Source: JACDBD01 sp050743385
Lineage (GTDB): Bacteria > Actinomycetota > Acidimicrobiia > IMCC26256 > JACDBD01
Length of the DNA: 43,646 nucleotides
NCBI GenBank assembly: GCA_050743385.1
Contig: JBOGFJ010000079.1
Location: 1-43,646, forward strand
Reading direction: 5' to 3'
This document shows, piece by piece, positions 35,669-43,514 of the stretch. The position numbers and the translations under genes are program-made. The notes under the pieces were generated by a model. That model was not told where the DNA came from, made no database searches, and saw only the letters and a program-made list of their open reading frames with translations. Numbering within the stretch: position 1 is the first letter of the stretch; each line of letters begins with the position of its first letter.

Positions 35669-37882
35669 GTGAGCCGGCCGAAGCCGCATCAGGTCGTCAT
35701 CGGCGTCGGGATCGTCGCGGTCGCGGGGACGCTCGCGTCCGGGATCGTGCCCCGGATCACCCAGTGGGAGGAAGACTCGCCGGTCAGCCGGCACGTCTTC
35801 GGCAACATCCCCGACCCGGTCTACTGGGCCTTCTACGCGACGGTCGGCGCGATGCTCATGGTCACGGCCTGGTTCGTGGCCCAGCGGTTCAGCAACTACG
35901 AACGGGGCCAGCCCGACGACCGCCGCACCACCAGGAAGAACCTGCACCGGCGCATGCGCGACTTCCGGGCCGGCGTGTGGATGCGCACGCTGCTGCGTGA
36001 TCCGGCTGCCGGCACGATGCACTCCGCCATCTACTTCGGGTTCCTGGTGCTGTTCATCGCCACCGTGGTCCTCGAGATCGACCACCAGCTCCCGGAGTCG
36101 CTGAAGTTTCTCCATGGCCGCACGTACCAGGCGTACGCGGCCACCGCTGACGTGTTCGGCGTGATCTTCGTGGTCGGCATCACATGGGCGATCGGTCGGC
36201 GCTATGTGCAGCGCCCGTATCGCATCCGGATAAAGACCAAGCCCGAAGACGCGGTGATCCTCGGCACGTTCCTCGTCATCGGGATCAGCGGTTTTCTCAC
36301 CGAAGGGCTGCGCATCGCGCTGGCAGGTCGGCCGCAGTTCGAGGAGTGGTCGCTGGTCGGCTACCCGCTCTCCGGCCTGGTCGACACGTGGTCGGAGGGG
36401 ACACTCAGCGATGCCCACCGCTGGATGTGGGGCCTGCACGCCGTCGCGTTCGTGGCCTTCCTCGTGATCCTGCCGACCACGAAGCTGCGTCACATGATCA
36501 CGTCGCCCATGAACATGTACCTGGGCGCCAAGGACCGGCCCAAGGGGGCGATGAAGCCGCTGCCGAACCTGATGGAGACGGAGCTCGAGACGTTCGGTGC
36601 CAGCACGGTCGAAGACTTCACGTGGAAGCAGCTCTTCGACACCGACGCGTGCACCATCTGCGGTCGGTGCACCTCGGTGTGCCCGGCACACCTGACGGGC
36701 AAGCCGCTCGATCCCCGCGAGATCGTGCTCAAGGTCGGCGAGGTCATGGCGAGCACCGGCGAGCCCAAGGTGTCGACGCCCGTGGGCGTAGACCGTGACA
36801 TCACCATCGGCGCGAACTCGATGTTCGAGCGCGTGACGCCCGAGGAGCTGTGGGCCTGCACGTCGTGCAAGGCGTGTGACGAGATCTGTCCGGTCGACAT
36901 CGAGATCCTCGACAAGATCCTCGACATGCGCCGGTACCTGTCGCTGATGGAGAGCAACTTCCCCGCCGAGCTCGGCAACACGTACCGCTCGATGGAGAAC
37001 TCCCAGAACGTCTACGGGATGAATCAGGGCGACCGGGGCGACTGGGCCGCGAGCCTCGAGGGTGTCGAGATCGTCGACGGCTCCGGATCGCTCGACCGCG
37101 AGTACCTCTACTGGGTGGGATGCGCCGGTTCCTTCGACGATCGCAACAAGAAGACGAGCCGGGCCATGGCCAAGCTCATGCAGCGCGCGGGCATCGACTT
37201 CGCCATACTCGGCCCGAGCGAGCTCTGCACCGGCGACCCCGCCCGTCGATCCGGCAACGAGTACATCTTCCAGATGCTCGCGATGCAGAACATCGAGACG
37301 CTCGACGGCATGGGCGTGAAGAAGATCGTCACGCAGTGCCCTCACTGCTTCAACACGCTCAAGAACGAGTACCCACAGCTCGGCGGCAGCTACGAGGTGC
37401 TCCACCACTCCCAGTTCCTCATGGAGCTGATCGACAGCGGCCGGCTGTCACTCGACGGCGCCTCGCTCGAGGAGCGGGTCACGTTCCACGACTCCTGCTA
37501 CCTCGGCCGCCACAACGACGTGTACCTCGCGCCGCGGAAGGTCGTGGGATCGCTCGGAGGCATCGATCTCGTGGAGATGCCCCGCAACGGCACCCGGGGC
37601 CTCTGCTGCGGCGCCGGCGGCGCCCGCATGTGGATGGAGGAGCACACCGGCAAGAAGGTCAACGTCGAGCGCACCGAAGAGGCGCTGGCGACCGGGTCGG
37701 AGCGCATCGCGGTGGCCTGTCCCTTCTGTTACGTGATGATGGACGACGGGGTAAAAGAGAAGCAGCGCGACGACGACGTCAAGGTGCAGGACATCGCCGA
37801 GGTGCTCGCCGAGGCGGTGGAGCGTGCCGACTCCGATAGCACCGGCACGCCCTCCGCCCCGAACCTCACGCCGGGCGGCTGA
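35669..37882 (+). CDS. membrane-bound heterodisulfide reductase-like Fe-S oxidoreductase
   Basis: 737 residues from GTG at 35669. The N-terminal third has about six membrane helices in a NarI-like cytochrome b arrangement with His in several helices. Two [4Fe-4S] ferredoxin motifs follow, CTICGRCTSVCP and CTSCKACDEICP. Then come two CCG (cysteine-rich) domains of the HdrB/GlcF type: VGCAGSFDDRN with QCPHCFNTLKNEYP, and FHDSCYLGRHN, GLCCGAGGARMW, ACPFCYVMMDD. Related proteins pass electrons between quinone and a soluble dehydrogenase, often an electron-transfer flavoprotein; the partner here is not in the window. The last 17 bp overlap the convergent downstream gene. Confidence 0.9.
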   Translation: MSRPKPHQVVIGVGIVAVAGTLASGIVPRITQWEEDSPVSRHVFGNIPDPVYWAFYATVGAMLMVTAWFVAQRFSNYERGQPDDRRTTRKNLHRRMRDFRAGVWMRTLLRDPAAGTMHSAIYFGFLVLFIATVVLEIDHQLPESLKFLHGRTYQAYAATADVFGVIFVVGITWAIGRRYVQRPYRIRIKTKPEDAVILGTFLVIGISGFLTEGLRIALAGRPQFEEWSLVGYPLSGLVDTWSEGTLSDAHRWMWGLHAVAFVAFLVILPTTKLRHMITSPMNMYLGAKDRPKGAMKPLPNLMETELETFGASTVEDFTWKQLFDTDACTICGRCTSVCPAHLTGKPLDPREIVLKVGEVMASTGEPKVSTPVGVDRDITIGANSMFERVTPEELWACTSCKACDEICPVDIEILDKILDMRRYLSLMESNFPAELGNTYRSMENSQNVYGMNQGDRGDWAASLEGVEIVDGSGSLDREYLYWVGCAGSFDDRNKKTSRAMAKLMQRAGIDFAILGPSELCTGDPARRSGNEYIFQMLAMQNIETLDGMGVKKIVTQCPHCFNTLKNEYPQLGGSYEVLHHSQFLMELIDSGRLSLDGASLEERVTFHDSCYLGRHNDVYLAPRKVVGSLGGIDLVEMPRNGTRGLCCGAGGARMWMEEHTGKKVNVERTEEALATGSERIAVACPFCYVMMDDGVKEKQRDDDVKVQDIAEVLAEAVERADSDSTGTPSAPNLTPGG

Positions 37883-38924
37883 CCCGGGGCCGCGGGCGCA
37901 CGAGGAGCGCGCCGCACGCCAGCGTGAGCACGGCCGCGATTGCGATTGCGGCGGTCCCCTGCCACGGCCACGAGTCGCCTGACCCCTGGCCCAGCACGTC
38001 GAGCGCCGACATCTCGTCGAGGCGGACGAGGCCGGTGTCGACGACGCTCGGCGACTCCTTCCCCACACTGGTCGCGAGGTCGTAATTGAGGTCGCTGACC
38101 GGCGTCTCCAGCTCGAGGTAGGTGAACCACGCGTCCTCCGGCACCCACTCCATGTTCTTGTCCGAGCGAAGGTCGTCGAGGAGCAGGTCGCTCGCAGGTT
38201 CCGAACGCTCGAGCGCGAGCCCGGACCCCGCGAGCAGCTCGGGCTTCTCGTCGGTGAGGAGGAAGACGTCGGCCTGCACGATCTCGTCCGCGGGCTTGCC
38301 CGTCGCGAGGATCCGCAGCGGCACCCACGGCTGTTCGAGCGGGATGGCGAGGTGCACGGGGATGCCGTCGCCACCCTGGAAGCCGTCTTCACCCGCCGCC
38401 TCGGCGTCGAACTTGGCCGCCATGAAGTACGGCGAGCGCTCCGAGTAGAACTCGAGCACCTCGGGTGTGTCGTCGGTGAGCGTGAAGCCCTGCTCGGCGG
38501 CCCACGCGCTGACGTCCGCCCCGCCACCGCGCAGGATGCTGACGTCGAGCGACCCGATGCGGGTCTGTTGCAGCACGTCGACGCCCCCCGCGGTTGCCGG
38601 CACCGCGTCCTCGAATGCCTCCGACTCGCGCAACGGCGGCGCAACCTCCTGCTGGAGCCGCTGGAGGGTCCAGTCGCCGGCCCGCTCCACGGTGGTGGGC
38701 TCCCCCGGCAGGGGGATGATCGACCCGAACGACTCCTGGCTGCCGGCGAACTCGAAGTTGGTGATGTAGTGCTCGACGCCGTCGTGGTGGGCGGCGAGCG
38801 TGCTCGTGCGCAGCAGCTGCACGGCGCCGTTGGGCGCGACCAGGCTGCCGCAGGCCCATGCGGCGGTGGTGCCGGCGAGCGTGACGCCGACGACGAGCGC
38901 GGCCAGGATCGGGAGACGACGCAT
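37866..38924 (-). CDS. DUF2330-type secreted, membrane-anchored protein
   Basis: 352 residues from ATG at 38924, with GAGGGGAA five bases upstream. An N-terminal signal peptide (LPILAALVVGVTLAGTTAAWA) ends just before a conserved ACGSLVAPNG, which together with the next 150 residues fits the DUF2330 family. A long exported domain follows; the C-terminus has one hydrophobic segment (TAAIAIAAVLTLACGALLV) and a basic tail, a stop-transfer anchor. The function of the family is unknown. It overlaps the convergent Fe-S oxidoreductase gene by 17 bp. A longer in-frame reading upstream lacks a signal peptide and runs into the next gene. Confidence 0.8.
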   Translation of the reverse strand: MRRLPILAALVVGVTLAGTTAAWACGSLVAPNGAVQLLRTSTLAAHHDGVEHYITNFEFAGSQESFGSIIPLPGEPTTVERAGDWTLQRLQQEVAPPLRESEAFEDAVPATAGGVDVLQQTRIGSLDVSILRGGGADVSAWAAEQGFTLTDDTPEVLEFYSERSPYFMAAKFDAEAAGEDGFQGGDGIPVHLAIPLEQPWVPLRILATGKPADEIVQADVFLLTDEKPELLAGSGLALERSEPASDLLLDDLRSDKNMEWVPEDAWFTYLELETPVSDLNYDLATSVGKESPSVVDTGLVRLDEMSALDVLGQGSGDSWPWQGTAAIAIAAVLTLACGALLVRPRPRVSRPA

Positions 38925-39009
38925 CCGGTTTCCCCTCTCTTCCGCCGCCCACATCGGGCGGTTGCGGTTCGGGGACTTGGACGATCCGAACGCGTGCTCC
39001 GGTTCCCGG

Positions 39010-39861
39010 TTAGTCGCGCTTCCGTGATCCGTAGTCGCCGAAGGGGTCGTCGCGGTCGCGCACGACCTGGCGGAAGCCGACCTCCTGGGCTCGGGCGACG
39101 AAGTCGAGGCCCTCCTGCGTGTGGCGGGCGATGCCGTCGAAGAGGGTGCCGAGGGTGCGGCTCGAGGCGAGGCCCATGTTCTCGGCCGTCTGGTTGCAGA
39201 GGAGCTTGAGCATGACGAGCTGGGTCGTCGGCACCTGGGCCATCCGCTTCGCGAACGCGAACGCGTGCTCCTGGAGCGCGTCGTCGGGCACCGTCTCGAG
39301 CACCAGCCCGATGCGAGCGGCTTCGGGCGCAGCGATCTCGTCACCGGTGAGGAGGTAGCGCTTCGCCTGCTCGAGACCGAGTCGGTAGACCCACATCGCA
39401 GTGGTAGGCGTGCCCCACACGCGCGAAGGCGGGTAGCCGAAGCTCGCGCCCTCGGCGGCGACAACGAGGTCGGCGCAGAGCACGAGATCGGTGCCGCCCG
39501 CGATGCACCAACCCTGCACCGCCGCGATCGTCGGCTTCGACGCGTACCAGAGCTTGAGATAGGTGGCGACGAAGCGGCTCATCATGCGGTAGTCGGCCAC
39601 CGAGTCCCACACCCGACCCTCGGTGCCCTCCCACGCCTGCGCCGCGGTCGACCAGTCGAGGCCGTAGCCGGAGCAGAACGCCGGCCCTTCGGCGCGCAAC
39701 AGGATCACGCGGACATCGGGGTCGGCATCGTGGGCGTCGATCGCGTCGGCGAGCTCGTCGCGCAGTGCTGGCGTGATGGTGTTGTACTCGTCGGCGCGGG
39801 TGAGCCAGATCGAGCCGACGCCCTCGCTCACCTCGGTGCGCAGCGTCGTGTACTCGGGCAC
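39010..39861 (-). CDS. enoyl-CoA hydratase/isomerase family protein with altered active site
   Basis: 283 residues, GTG start. The crotonase fold is clear: the oxyanion-hole segments GPAFCSGYGLDWS (about 62-74) and GWCIAGGTDLVLCADLVVAAE (about 116-136). The two catalytic Glu of enoyl-CoA hydratase are not at the usual places: the first is in GGTDL (Asp/Thr) and the second in SRVWGTPTTAMW (Trp). The enzyme may therefore be an isomerase, hydrolase or another crotonase-superfamily member. It lies 4 bp after dcd on the same strand. The C-terminus (DDPFGDYGSRKRD) is usual for actinobacterial relatives. Confidence 0.88.
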   Translation of the reverse strand: MPEYTTLRTEVSEGVGSIWLTRADEYNTITPALRDELADAIDAHDADPDVRVILLRAEGPAFCSGYGLDWSTAAQAWEGTEGRVWDSVADYRMMSRFVATYLKLWYASKPTIAAVQGWCIAGGTDLVLCADLVVAAEGASFGYPPSRVWGTPTTAMWVYRLGLEQAKRYLLTGDEIAAPEAARIGLVLETVPDDALQEHAFAFAKRMAQVPTTQLVMLKLLCNQTAENMGLASSRTLGTLFDGIARHTQEGLDFVARAQEVGFRQVVRDRDDPFGDYGSRKRD

Positions 39862-39865
39862 CGCG

Positions 39866-40438
39866 TCAGCCGTCGTCGCGGAAGTTGAGGTAGTAGCGCG
39901 ACGGCGTCGGCCCGCGCTGGCCTTGGTACTTCGACCCGGTTGCGCCGCTCCCGTACGGATGGTCCGCCGGTGTGGTCATCTGGAAGAAGGAGATCTGACC
40001 GATCTTCATGGCCGGGTAGATGGCGATCGGCAGCGTGGCGACGTTTGAGAGCTCAAGTGTGAGGTGCCCGTCCCAACCTGCATCGACGAAACCCGCGGTT
40101 GCGTGCGTGAGCAGGCCGATACGACCGAGGCTCGACTTCCCGTCGAGCCGCGCCGCGAGGTCGTCGGGGAGACGTACGCGTTCGAGCGTCGACGCCAGCG
40201 CGAACTCGCCCGGGTGCAGGATGAACGCCTTGCCGTCGGGGATCTCGACCAGCTCGGTGAGGTCCTCCTGGGGCTCCTTCGGATCGATGAACGGTGTGGT
40301 GTCGTTGCGAAAGACCCGGAAGAAATGGTCGACGTGCATGTCGACGGAGGACGGCTGCACCGCGCTGTCGTCCAAGGGGTCGATGAGGATGCGCCCCGAC
40401 GAGATCGCCTCGCGGATGGAACGGTCGGAGAGAATCAC
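39866..40438 (-). CDS. dcd: dCTP deaminase (possibly dUMP-forming)
   Basis: 190 residues. All core motifs of the Dcd/dUTPase superfamily are seen: MILSDRSIREAI, QPSSVDMHVDHFFRVF, the substrate-binding GKSSLGRIGLLTHATAGFVDAGW with the Arg and Glu-rich follow-up HLTLELSN, MKIGQISFFQ and the C-terminal GSKYQGQRGPTPSRYYLNF. The Ala-Thr-Ala-Gly stretch and the C-terminal lid resemble the mycobacterial bifunctional enzyme that yields dUMP directly; this is inference. The start is GTG, seven bases after TAACCT, so it is likely leaderless. It is divergent from the tRNA-Gly gene. Confidence 0.96.
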   Translation of the reverse strand: MILSDRSIREAISSGRILIDPLDDSAVQPSSVDMHVDHFFRVFRNDTTPFIDPKEPQEDLTELVEIPDGKAFILHPGEFALASTLERVRLPDDLAARLDGKSSLGRIGLLTHATAGFVDAGWDGHLTLELSNVATLPIAIYPAMKIGQISFFQMTTPADHPYGSGATGSKYQGQRGPTPSRYYLNFRDDG

Positions 40439-40478
40439 GCCGGCGAGGTTATCGGCCCGCTTTGGTAGCCTCGCCGGC
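40439..40478. promoter_or_regulatory. symmetric divergent promoter region of dcd and tRNA-Gly
   Basis: GCCGGCGAGG (40439-40448) and CCTCGCCGGC (40469-40478) are perfect 10-bp inverted arms 20 bp apart. On the minus strand TAACCT (40446-40451) lies seven bases before the dcd GTG; on the plus strand TAGCCT (40466-40471) lies 11 bp before the tRNA. So each arm carries the -10 box of one direction. Confidence 0.5.
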
Positions 40479-40482
40479 TCTC

Positions 40483-40553
40483 GCGGGTGTAGTTCAGAGG
40501 CAGAACATCAGCTTCCCAAGCTGAGAACGCGGGTTCGATTCCCGTCACCCGCT
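40483..40553 (+). tRNA. tRNA-Gly (anticodon CCC)
   Basis: A complete cloverleaf can be drawn: acceptor GCGGGTG/CACCCGC, D-arm GTTC-AGAGGCA-GAAC, anticodon arm TCAGC-TTCCCAA-GCTGA, a 4-nt variable loop, T-arm GCGGG-TTCGATT-CCCGT (one G-T pair), discriminator T. The anticodon CCC reads GGG. No CCA is encoded. The 3' half next to an integrase gene suggests it served as an integration site. Confidence 0.95.
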
Positions 40554-40580
40554 CTCGCTTTCCTGGCGCTCGACTGCGCT

Positions 40581-40600
40581 CGTGCCACGCCCGTGCCACG
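40581..40600. repeat. direct repeat CGTGCCACG, possible integrase arm sites
   Basis: CGTGCCACG at 40581-40589 and again at 40592-40600, an 11-bp period, in the 83 bp between tRNA-Gly and the integrase start. Tyrosine integrases bind short direct repeats near the att core; two copies only, so this is a suggestion. Confidence 0.35.
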
Positions 40601-40635
40601 ACTCGCCGGGGGTCGCGCGCACTTGGTGGCGGCGA

Positions 40636-42021
40636 ATGACCCGCCGCCCCTGGGGGAGCGTCCGCCGCCTGCCGTCGGGCCGGTACCAGGCCCGGTACCG
40701 GGTCGACGGTGTGGTGCACACCGCGCCGCGCACGTTCCGGACCAAGCGCGACGCCGACGCCTTTCTCGCCCGGACACGCGCCGACCTCGAGCGCGGCGCC
40801 TGGGCCGACCCCGACGCCGGCAAGGTGCCGCTGGCCGAGTACGCCTGGCGCTGGCTCGACGAGCGCCCGAACCTGCGCCCGCGCACCCAGGAGCTCTACG
40901 AGGGCCTGCTGCGGCTCCACGTGCTGCCCGCGCTCGGCGACACGCCCCTGCGGGACCTGCGGCGCCCCGCGATCCGCACCTGGCACGCCGGCCTTCGGAA
41001 GGGCACGAAGCCGGGAGCCTCGACGGCAGCCAAGGCCTACCGGCTGCTGCGCAGCATCCTCGCCACCGCGGTCGAGGACGACCTGCTCACCAAGAACCCG
41101 TGCGCGATCAGAGGCGCCGGCGTCGAGCGGGCCAAAGAGCGGCCCATCGCCACCATCGAGCAGGTCTACGCCATCGCCGACGCGATCGAGCCTCGGTACC
41201 GCGCGCTCGTGCTCACAGCGACGTTCACGGGCCTGCGTCTCGGCGAGCTGCGGGCGCTCACGCGGGGGCGCCTCGACCTGCTGCACGCCACCGTGCACGT
41301 CGTCGAGGGAACGTCCGAGCTCAAGCACGGCGAGCTCGTCGTCGGTCCGCCCAAGTCCGACGACGGCATCCGGAAAGTGGCGATTCCCGCCGCGGTGATA
41401 CCGGAGCTGGAAGCGCACCTCGGCCGCTGGAGCGCACCGGGGCCCGACGGACTCGTGTTCTGCGGCACCAGGGACCAGCCGATCCGCCGAGCGAGCCTGT
41501 ACACGGCGTGGCGGCGAGCTATGCGAGCTGTCGGCTTCGAGGAGCTGCACTTCCACGATCTCAGGCACACGGGCAACACGCTGGCCGCTGCGACGGGTGC
41601 AAGCACCAAGGAGCTCATGGTCCGGATGGGCCACGCGTCTCCGCGTGCGGCGCTGATCTACCAGCACGCCACGCAGGATCGAGACAAGGCGATCGCAGAG
41701 GCGTTGAGCGAGCAGATCGCCCGCGCCGTCGAGAAGGCTGCAGCGACGGTGACCCGCTCGATCCCCCCTCGGGCGGTGCGTGATCTGGCAGACCCATTGG
41801 GTGCACGCGCGCACCAGAACGGGCATTACGTGCGCGTCGACGGCTCCCGCGCTCAGCTGGGCTCACCGGCAAAGCAAGGCGGTCTAGCGGCGACCGAACG
41901 CCGATTCCGTGCGACACAGGTCGACACCCGCGCGCTCGTCCGGTGCGCGCCGGCAGAGGGGCAGCTGGCTCTGGAGCCAGGTCAGCTCGTCTGCGCCCGG
42001 AACGCGACCACGTCGGAGTAG
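40636..42021 (+). CDS. int: tyrosine-type site-specific recombinase (phage-like integrase)
   Basis: 461 residues from ATG at 40636 (MTRRPWGSVRRLPSGRYQARY), weak GGTGG upstream; an ATG at 40582 is in frame but lies in the direct repeats. An N-terminal arm-binding domain (GRYQARYRVDGV, TKRDADAFLARTRADLERG), a core-binding SAM-like domain (about 60-165) and the catalytic domain follow. Active-site residues are Arg in TGLRLGELRAL, His and Arg in HFHDLRHTGNTLAA, His in RMGHASPRAALIYQHA and the Tyr of IYQHA. After about residue 385 the sequence has no clear family match; this tail may be extra or reflect loss of the original stop. The last 40 bp overlap the convergent SnoaL-like gene. Confidence 0.93.
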   Translation: MTRRPWGSVRRLPSGRYQARYRVDGVVHTAPRTFRTKRDADAFLARTRADLERGAWADPDAGKVPLAEYAWRWLDERPNLRPRTQELYEGLLRLHVLPALGDTPLRDLRRPAIRTWHAGLRKGTKPGASTAAKAYRLLRSILATAVEDDLLTKNPCAIRGAGVERAKERPIATIEQVYAIADAIEPRYRALVLTATFTGLRLGELRALTRGRLDLLHATVHVVEGTSELKHGELVVGPPKSDDGIRKVAIPAAVIPELEAHLGRWSAPGPDGLVFCGTRDQPIRRASLYTAWRRAMRAVGFEELHFHDLRHTGNTLAAATGASTKELMVRMGHASPRAALIYQHATQDRDKAIAEALSEQIARAVEKAAATVTRSIPPRAVRDLADPLGARAHQNGHYVRVDGSRAQLGSPAKQGGLAATERRFRATQVDTRALVRCAPAEGQLALEPGQLVCARNATTSE

Positions 42022-42398
42022 TCCGTCAAGCGCGAGAGCCTGCCAGCCCGCACCTTCCCAACCATGACGTTGCGCAACGAGAAGGCTCTGCCCGAGGCAT
42101 CTGGCCCGCGGTCGTGGGTCCCCGTCTCGTCGTACTCGACCGCGAACCCCTCCTCGGTGACCACCGCAAATGTCGTCGTCAGCCGGAAGTCGGAGGACAG
42201 CTCCTTGTCATAGCCATCGATCAGCCGAACGATCGCTTCCACGCCGTGAGCCGTCGCCCATGCGTCGCCTGACCAGCAGATGTATTCGGCATCGTCCGTC
42301 ATCAACTCGCCAACGGCGGCGGCGTCGTGAGCATTCAGCGCGGTTATGAGCTCGTCAACCAACTCGCCTGCCCCACGCCTTCCAGCATCCTGATGCAT
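41982..42398 (-). CDS. SnoaL-like / NTF2-fold protein
   Basis: 138 residues from ATG at 42398 (MHQDAGRRGAGELVDELI). The pattern LITALNAHDAAAVGELMTDDAEYICW, THDRGPDASGRAFSLRNVMVGKV and LSRLTDYSDVVAFRAQ fits the SnoaL-like domain of the NTF2 superfamily, small alpha+beta-barrel proteins that bind or isomerise small molecules. Length is standard. No clear ribosome site was seen. GC3 is lower than in the chromosomal genes, which fits an accessory origin. Specific function unknown. Confidence 0.75.
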   Translation of the reverse strand: MHQDAGRRGAGELVDELITALNAHDAAAVGELMTDDAEYICWSGDAWATAHGVEAIVRLIDGYDKELSSDFRLTTTFAVVTEEGFAVEYDETGTHDRGPDASGRAFSLRNVMVGKVRAGRLSRLTDYSDVVAFRAQTS

Positions 42399-42439
42399 CC
42401 GCCGATCTTGGCCGATCGAACGCCAATACGCAGATGCGA

Positions 42440-42652
42440 TCATCCACGTGCGCCATATCGACGGTTCCGTCGCGACAAACGGTCGTGTACGTGAGTCTTC
42501 AGCCGGCGAGCTGCGGCGGTACCCGCGTACCAAACTGCCGATCGGCGCACGTAAACCTCGAGCCGTCCCGTCACAAGCTCAACGGCCAGCTCACCCGAGC
42601 CAACAGCTCCGATCACGTCCGAGCCGTCAGACCCGCGTCCACGACGAGGCAT
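42440..42652 (-). CDS. possible small hypothetical protein in the gap before the SnoaL-like gene
   Basis: In the 486-bp stretch 42399-42884 the best coding candidate is this 70-residue frame from ATG at 42652. It contains GELAVELVTGRLEVYVRR and SAVWYAGTAAARRLKTHV and ends with a basic tail. Third-position GC is moderate, as in the SnoaL-like gene. No ribosome site or family is clear, and a longer frame to 42826 is also open. The rest of the stretch holds the ACTCCCGCC repeats and the antitoxin promoter. Confidence 0.2.
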   Translation of the reverse strand: MPRRGRGSDGSDVIGAVGSGELAVELVTGRLEVYVRRSAVWYAGTAAARRLKTHVHDRLSRRNRRYGARG

Positions 42653-42738
42653 TTGCACCTGCCCTGCCAGCCCGCGCGAGCACGGAATCTGCGCGAGACA
42701 CACTTGTACGTGGACGCCAGGCGCCCACGTTGCGGCGC

Positions 42739-42835
42739 GCCGGGAGCGATCAAGTTGCCCGACGGGAGTGATCTCGATGACTCCCGCCGGGGCGCCCTGG
42801 TCACTCCCGCCGGAGACGCTGATCACTCCCGCGCT
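42739..42835. repeat. iteron-like repeat cluster 1 (three direct and two inverted copies)
   Basis: Direct copies: GATGACTCCCGCCGG (42776-42790), GGTCACTCCCGCCGG (42799-42813), GATCACTCCCGCGCT (42821-42835), with starts 23 and 22 bp apart. Inverted copies: CCGACGGGAGTGATC (42759-42773, one mismatch to the consensus) and a weaker one ending GGGAGCGATC near 42739-42752. The cluster ends 49 bp before the antitoxin start. Two further direct copies lie after the toxin gene (43515-43551). Confidence 0.8.
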
Positions 42836-42872
42836 GCCTCCACGCTCCCCTGGCGCAATCGTGATGTCGCGC

Positions 42873-42878
42873 TATCGT
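42873..42878 (+). promoter_or_regulatory. -10 box of a likely leaderless antitoxin promoter
   Basis: TATCGT is followed by six bases and the ATG at 42885. The nearby GAGGG could also serve as a weak ribosome site at short spacing. Confidence 0.35.
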
Positions 42879-42884
42879 GAGGGC

Positions 42885-43094
42885 ATGGCAAAGCAGACGA
42901 CCGTGAGGCTGCCCGAAGAGCTCGCTGACCAGGCCGAGGCAGTGGCGCGTGTGAAGGGCACCAGTGTCAACGCGCTGATCGTGGAGTCGCTCGCGGCCGA
43001 GATCCAGCGGGTGCGGGCGAACAAGGACTTCACCGCCCGGGCCCGCGAGCTCCTCCAGCGTGACAAGGAGCTGCTCGACCGCCTCGCTCGGTGA
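42885..43094 (+). CDS. ribbon-helix-helix antitoxin
   Basis: 69 residues (MAKQTTVRLPEELADQAEAV). The N-terminal TTVRLPEELADQ strand-helix and KGTSVNALIVESLAAEI second helix are typical of Arc/CopG-type ribbon-helix-helix DNA-binding domains. The charged C-terminal helix (ARARELLQRDKELLDRLAR) would bind the toxin. TGA overlaps the GTG of the Doc-like gene by 4 bp (GTGA). Such antitoxins repress their own operon; the ACTCCCGCC repeats 49 bp upstream are possible operator sites. Confidence 0.85.
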   Translation: MAKQTTVRLPEELADQAEAVARVKGTSVNALIVESLAAEIQRVRANKDFTARARELLQRDKELLDRLAR

Positions 43095-43503
43095 CCCGCT
43101 ACCTCAGCCTGGCGGAGTACTTCTGGCTCGCTGAGCAGGTCACCGGTATCGAAGCGGCCGTGCTGGCCAAGGCATCGAGGGTCGAGCTCGCCGATTCGGC
43201 ACTCCACGCGCCCGCGGCCGGCTTCGGAGACCAGGACTTCTATCCCGACCTCCTCGACAAAGCGGTCGTCCTGACCTGTCGCCTCGCCTGGAACCACCCG
43301 CTGCCCGACGGCAACAAACGAGCTGCCTGGGCCGCGCTGGTGCTGTTCCCGACCTCAACGGCGTGGCGTGGGAGCCGGACCCACCCGACGTCGACGAGGC
43401 CGAAGCGGCGATGCTCGCTGTCGCCGCCCACGAAGTGGACGAAGCCTAGTTCGCCGACTGGCTCCGAACTCGTGTCCGAGTCCGCAATGACGGCGACGAG
43501 TGA
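43091..43503 (+). pseudogene. Doc/Fic-family toxin, inactivated by a frameshift and a nonsense codon
   Basis: Starts GTG (MTRYLSLAEYFWLAEQVTGI). The Doc core is visible: LLDKAVVLTCRLAWNHPLPDGNKRAAWAALVLF, with the Fic motif HPLPDGNKR at residues 69-77. After ALVLF (43346-43352) the expected reading continues in the frame one base different: DLNGVAWEPDPPDVDEAEA, LAVAAHEVDEA, then a TAG at 43447-43449, then FADWLRTRVRVRNDGDE and TGA at 43501-43503. So about one base was lost and one codon became amber. The open frame instead encodes a Ser/Thr/Pro/Arg-rich nonsense tail to 43519. The antitoxin gene is intact, which fits a toxin lost first. Confidence 0.8.
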
Positions 43504-43514
43504 ACTCGCCGCCA

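Noticed and set aside
42434..42880. A 148-codon plus-strand frame in the accessory gap
   Set aside because: Ser/Arg/Pro-rich, no ribosome site, crosses the repeat cluster and the antitoxin promoter.
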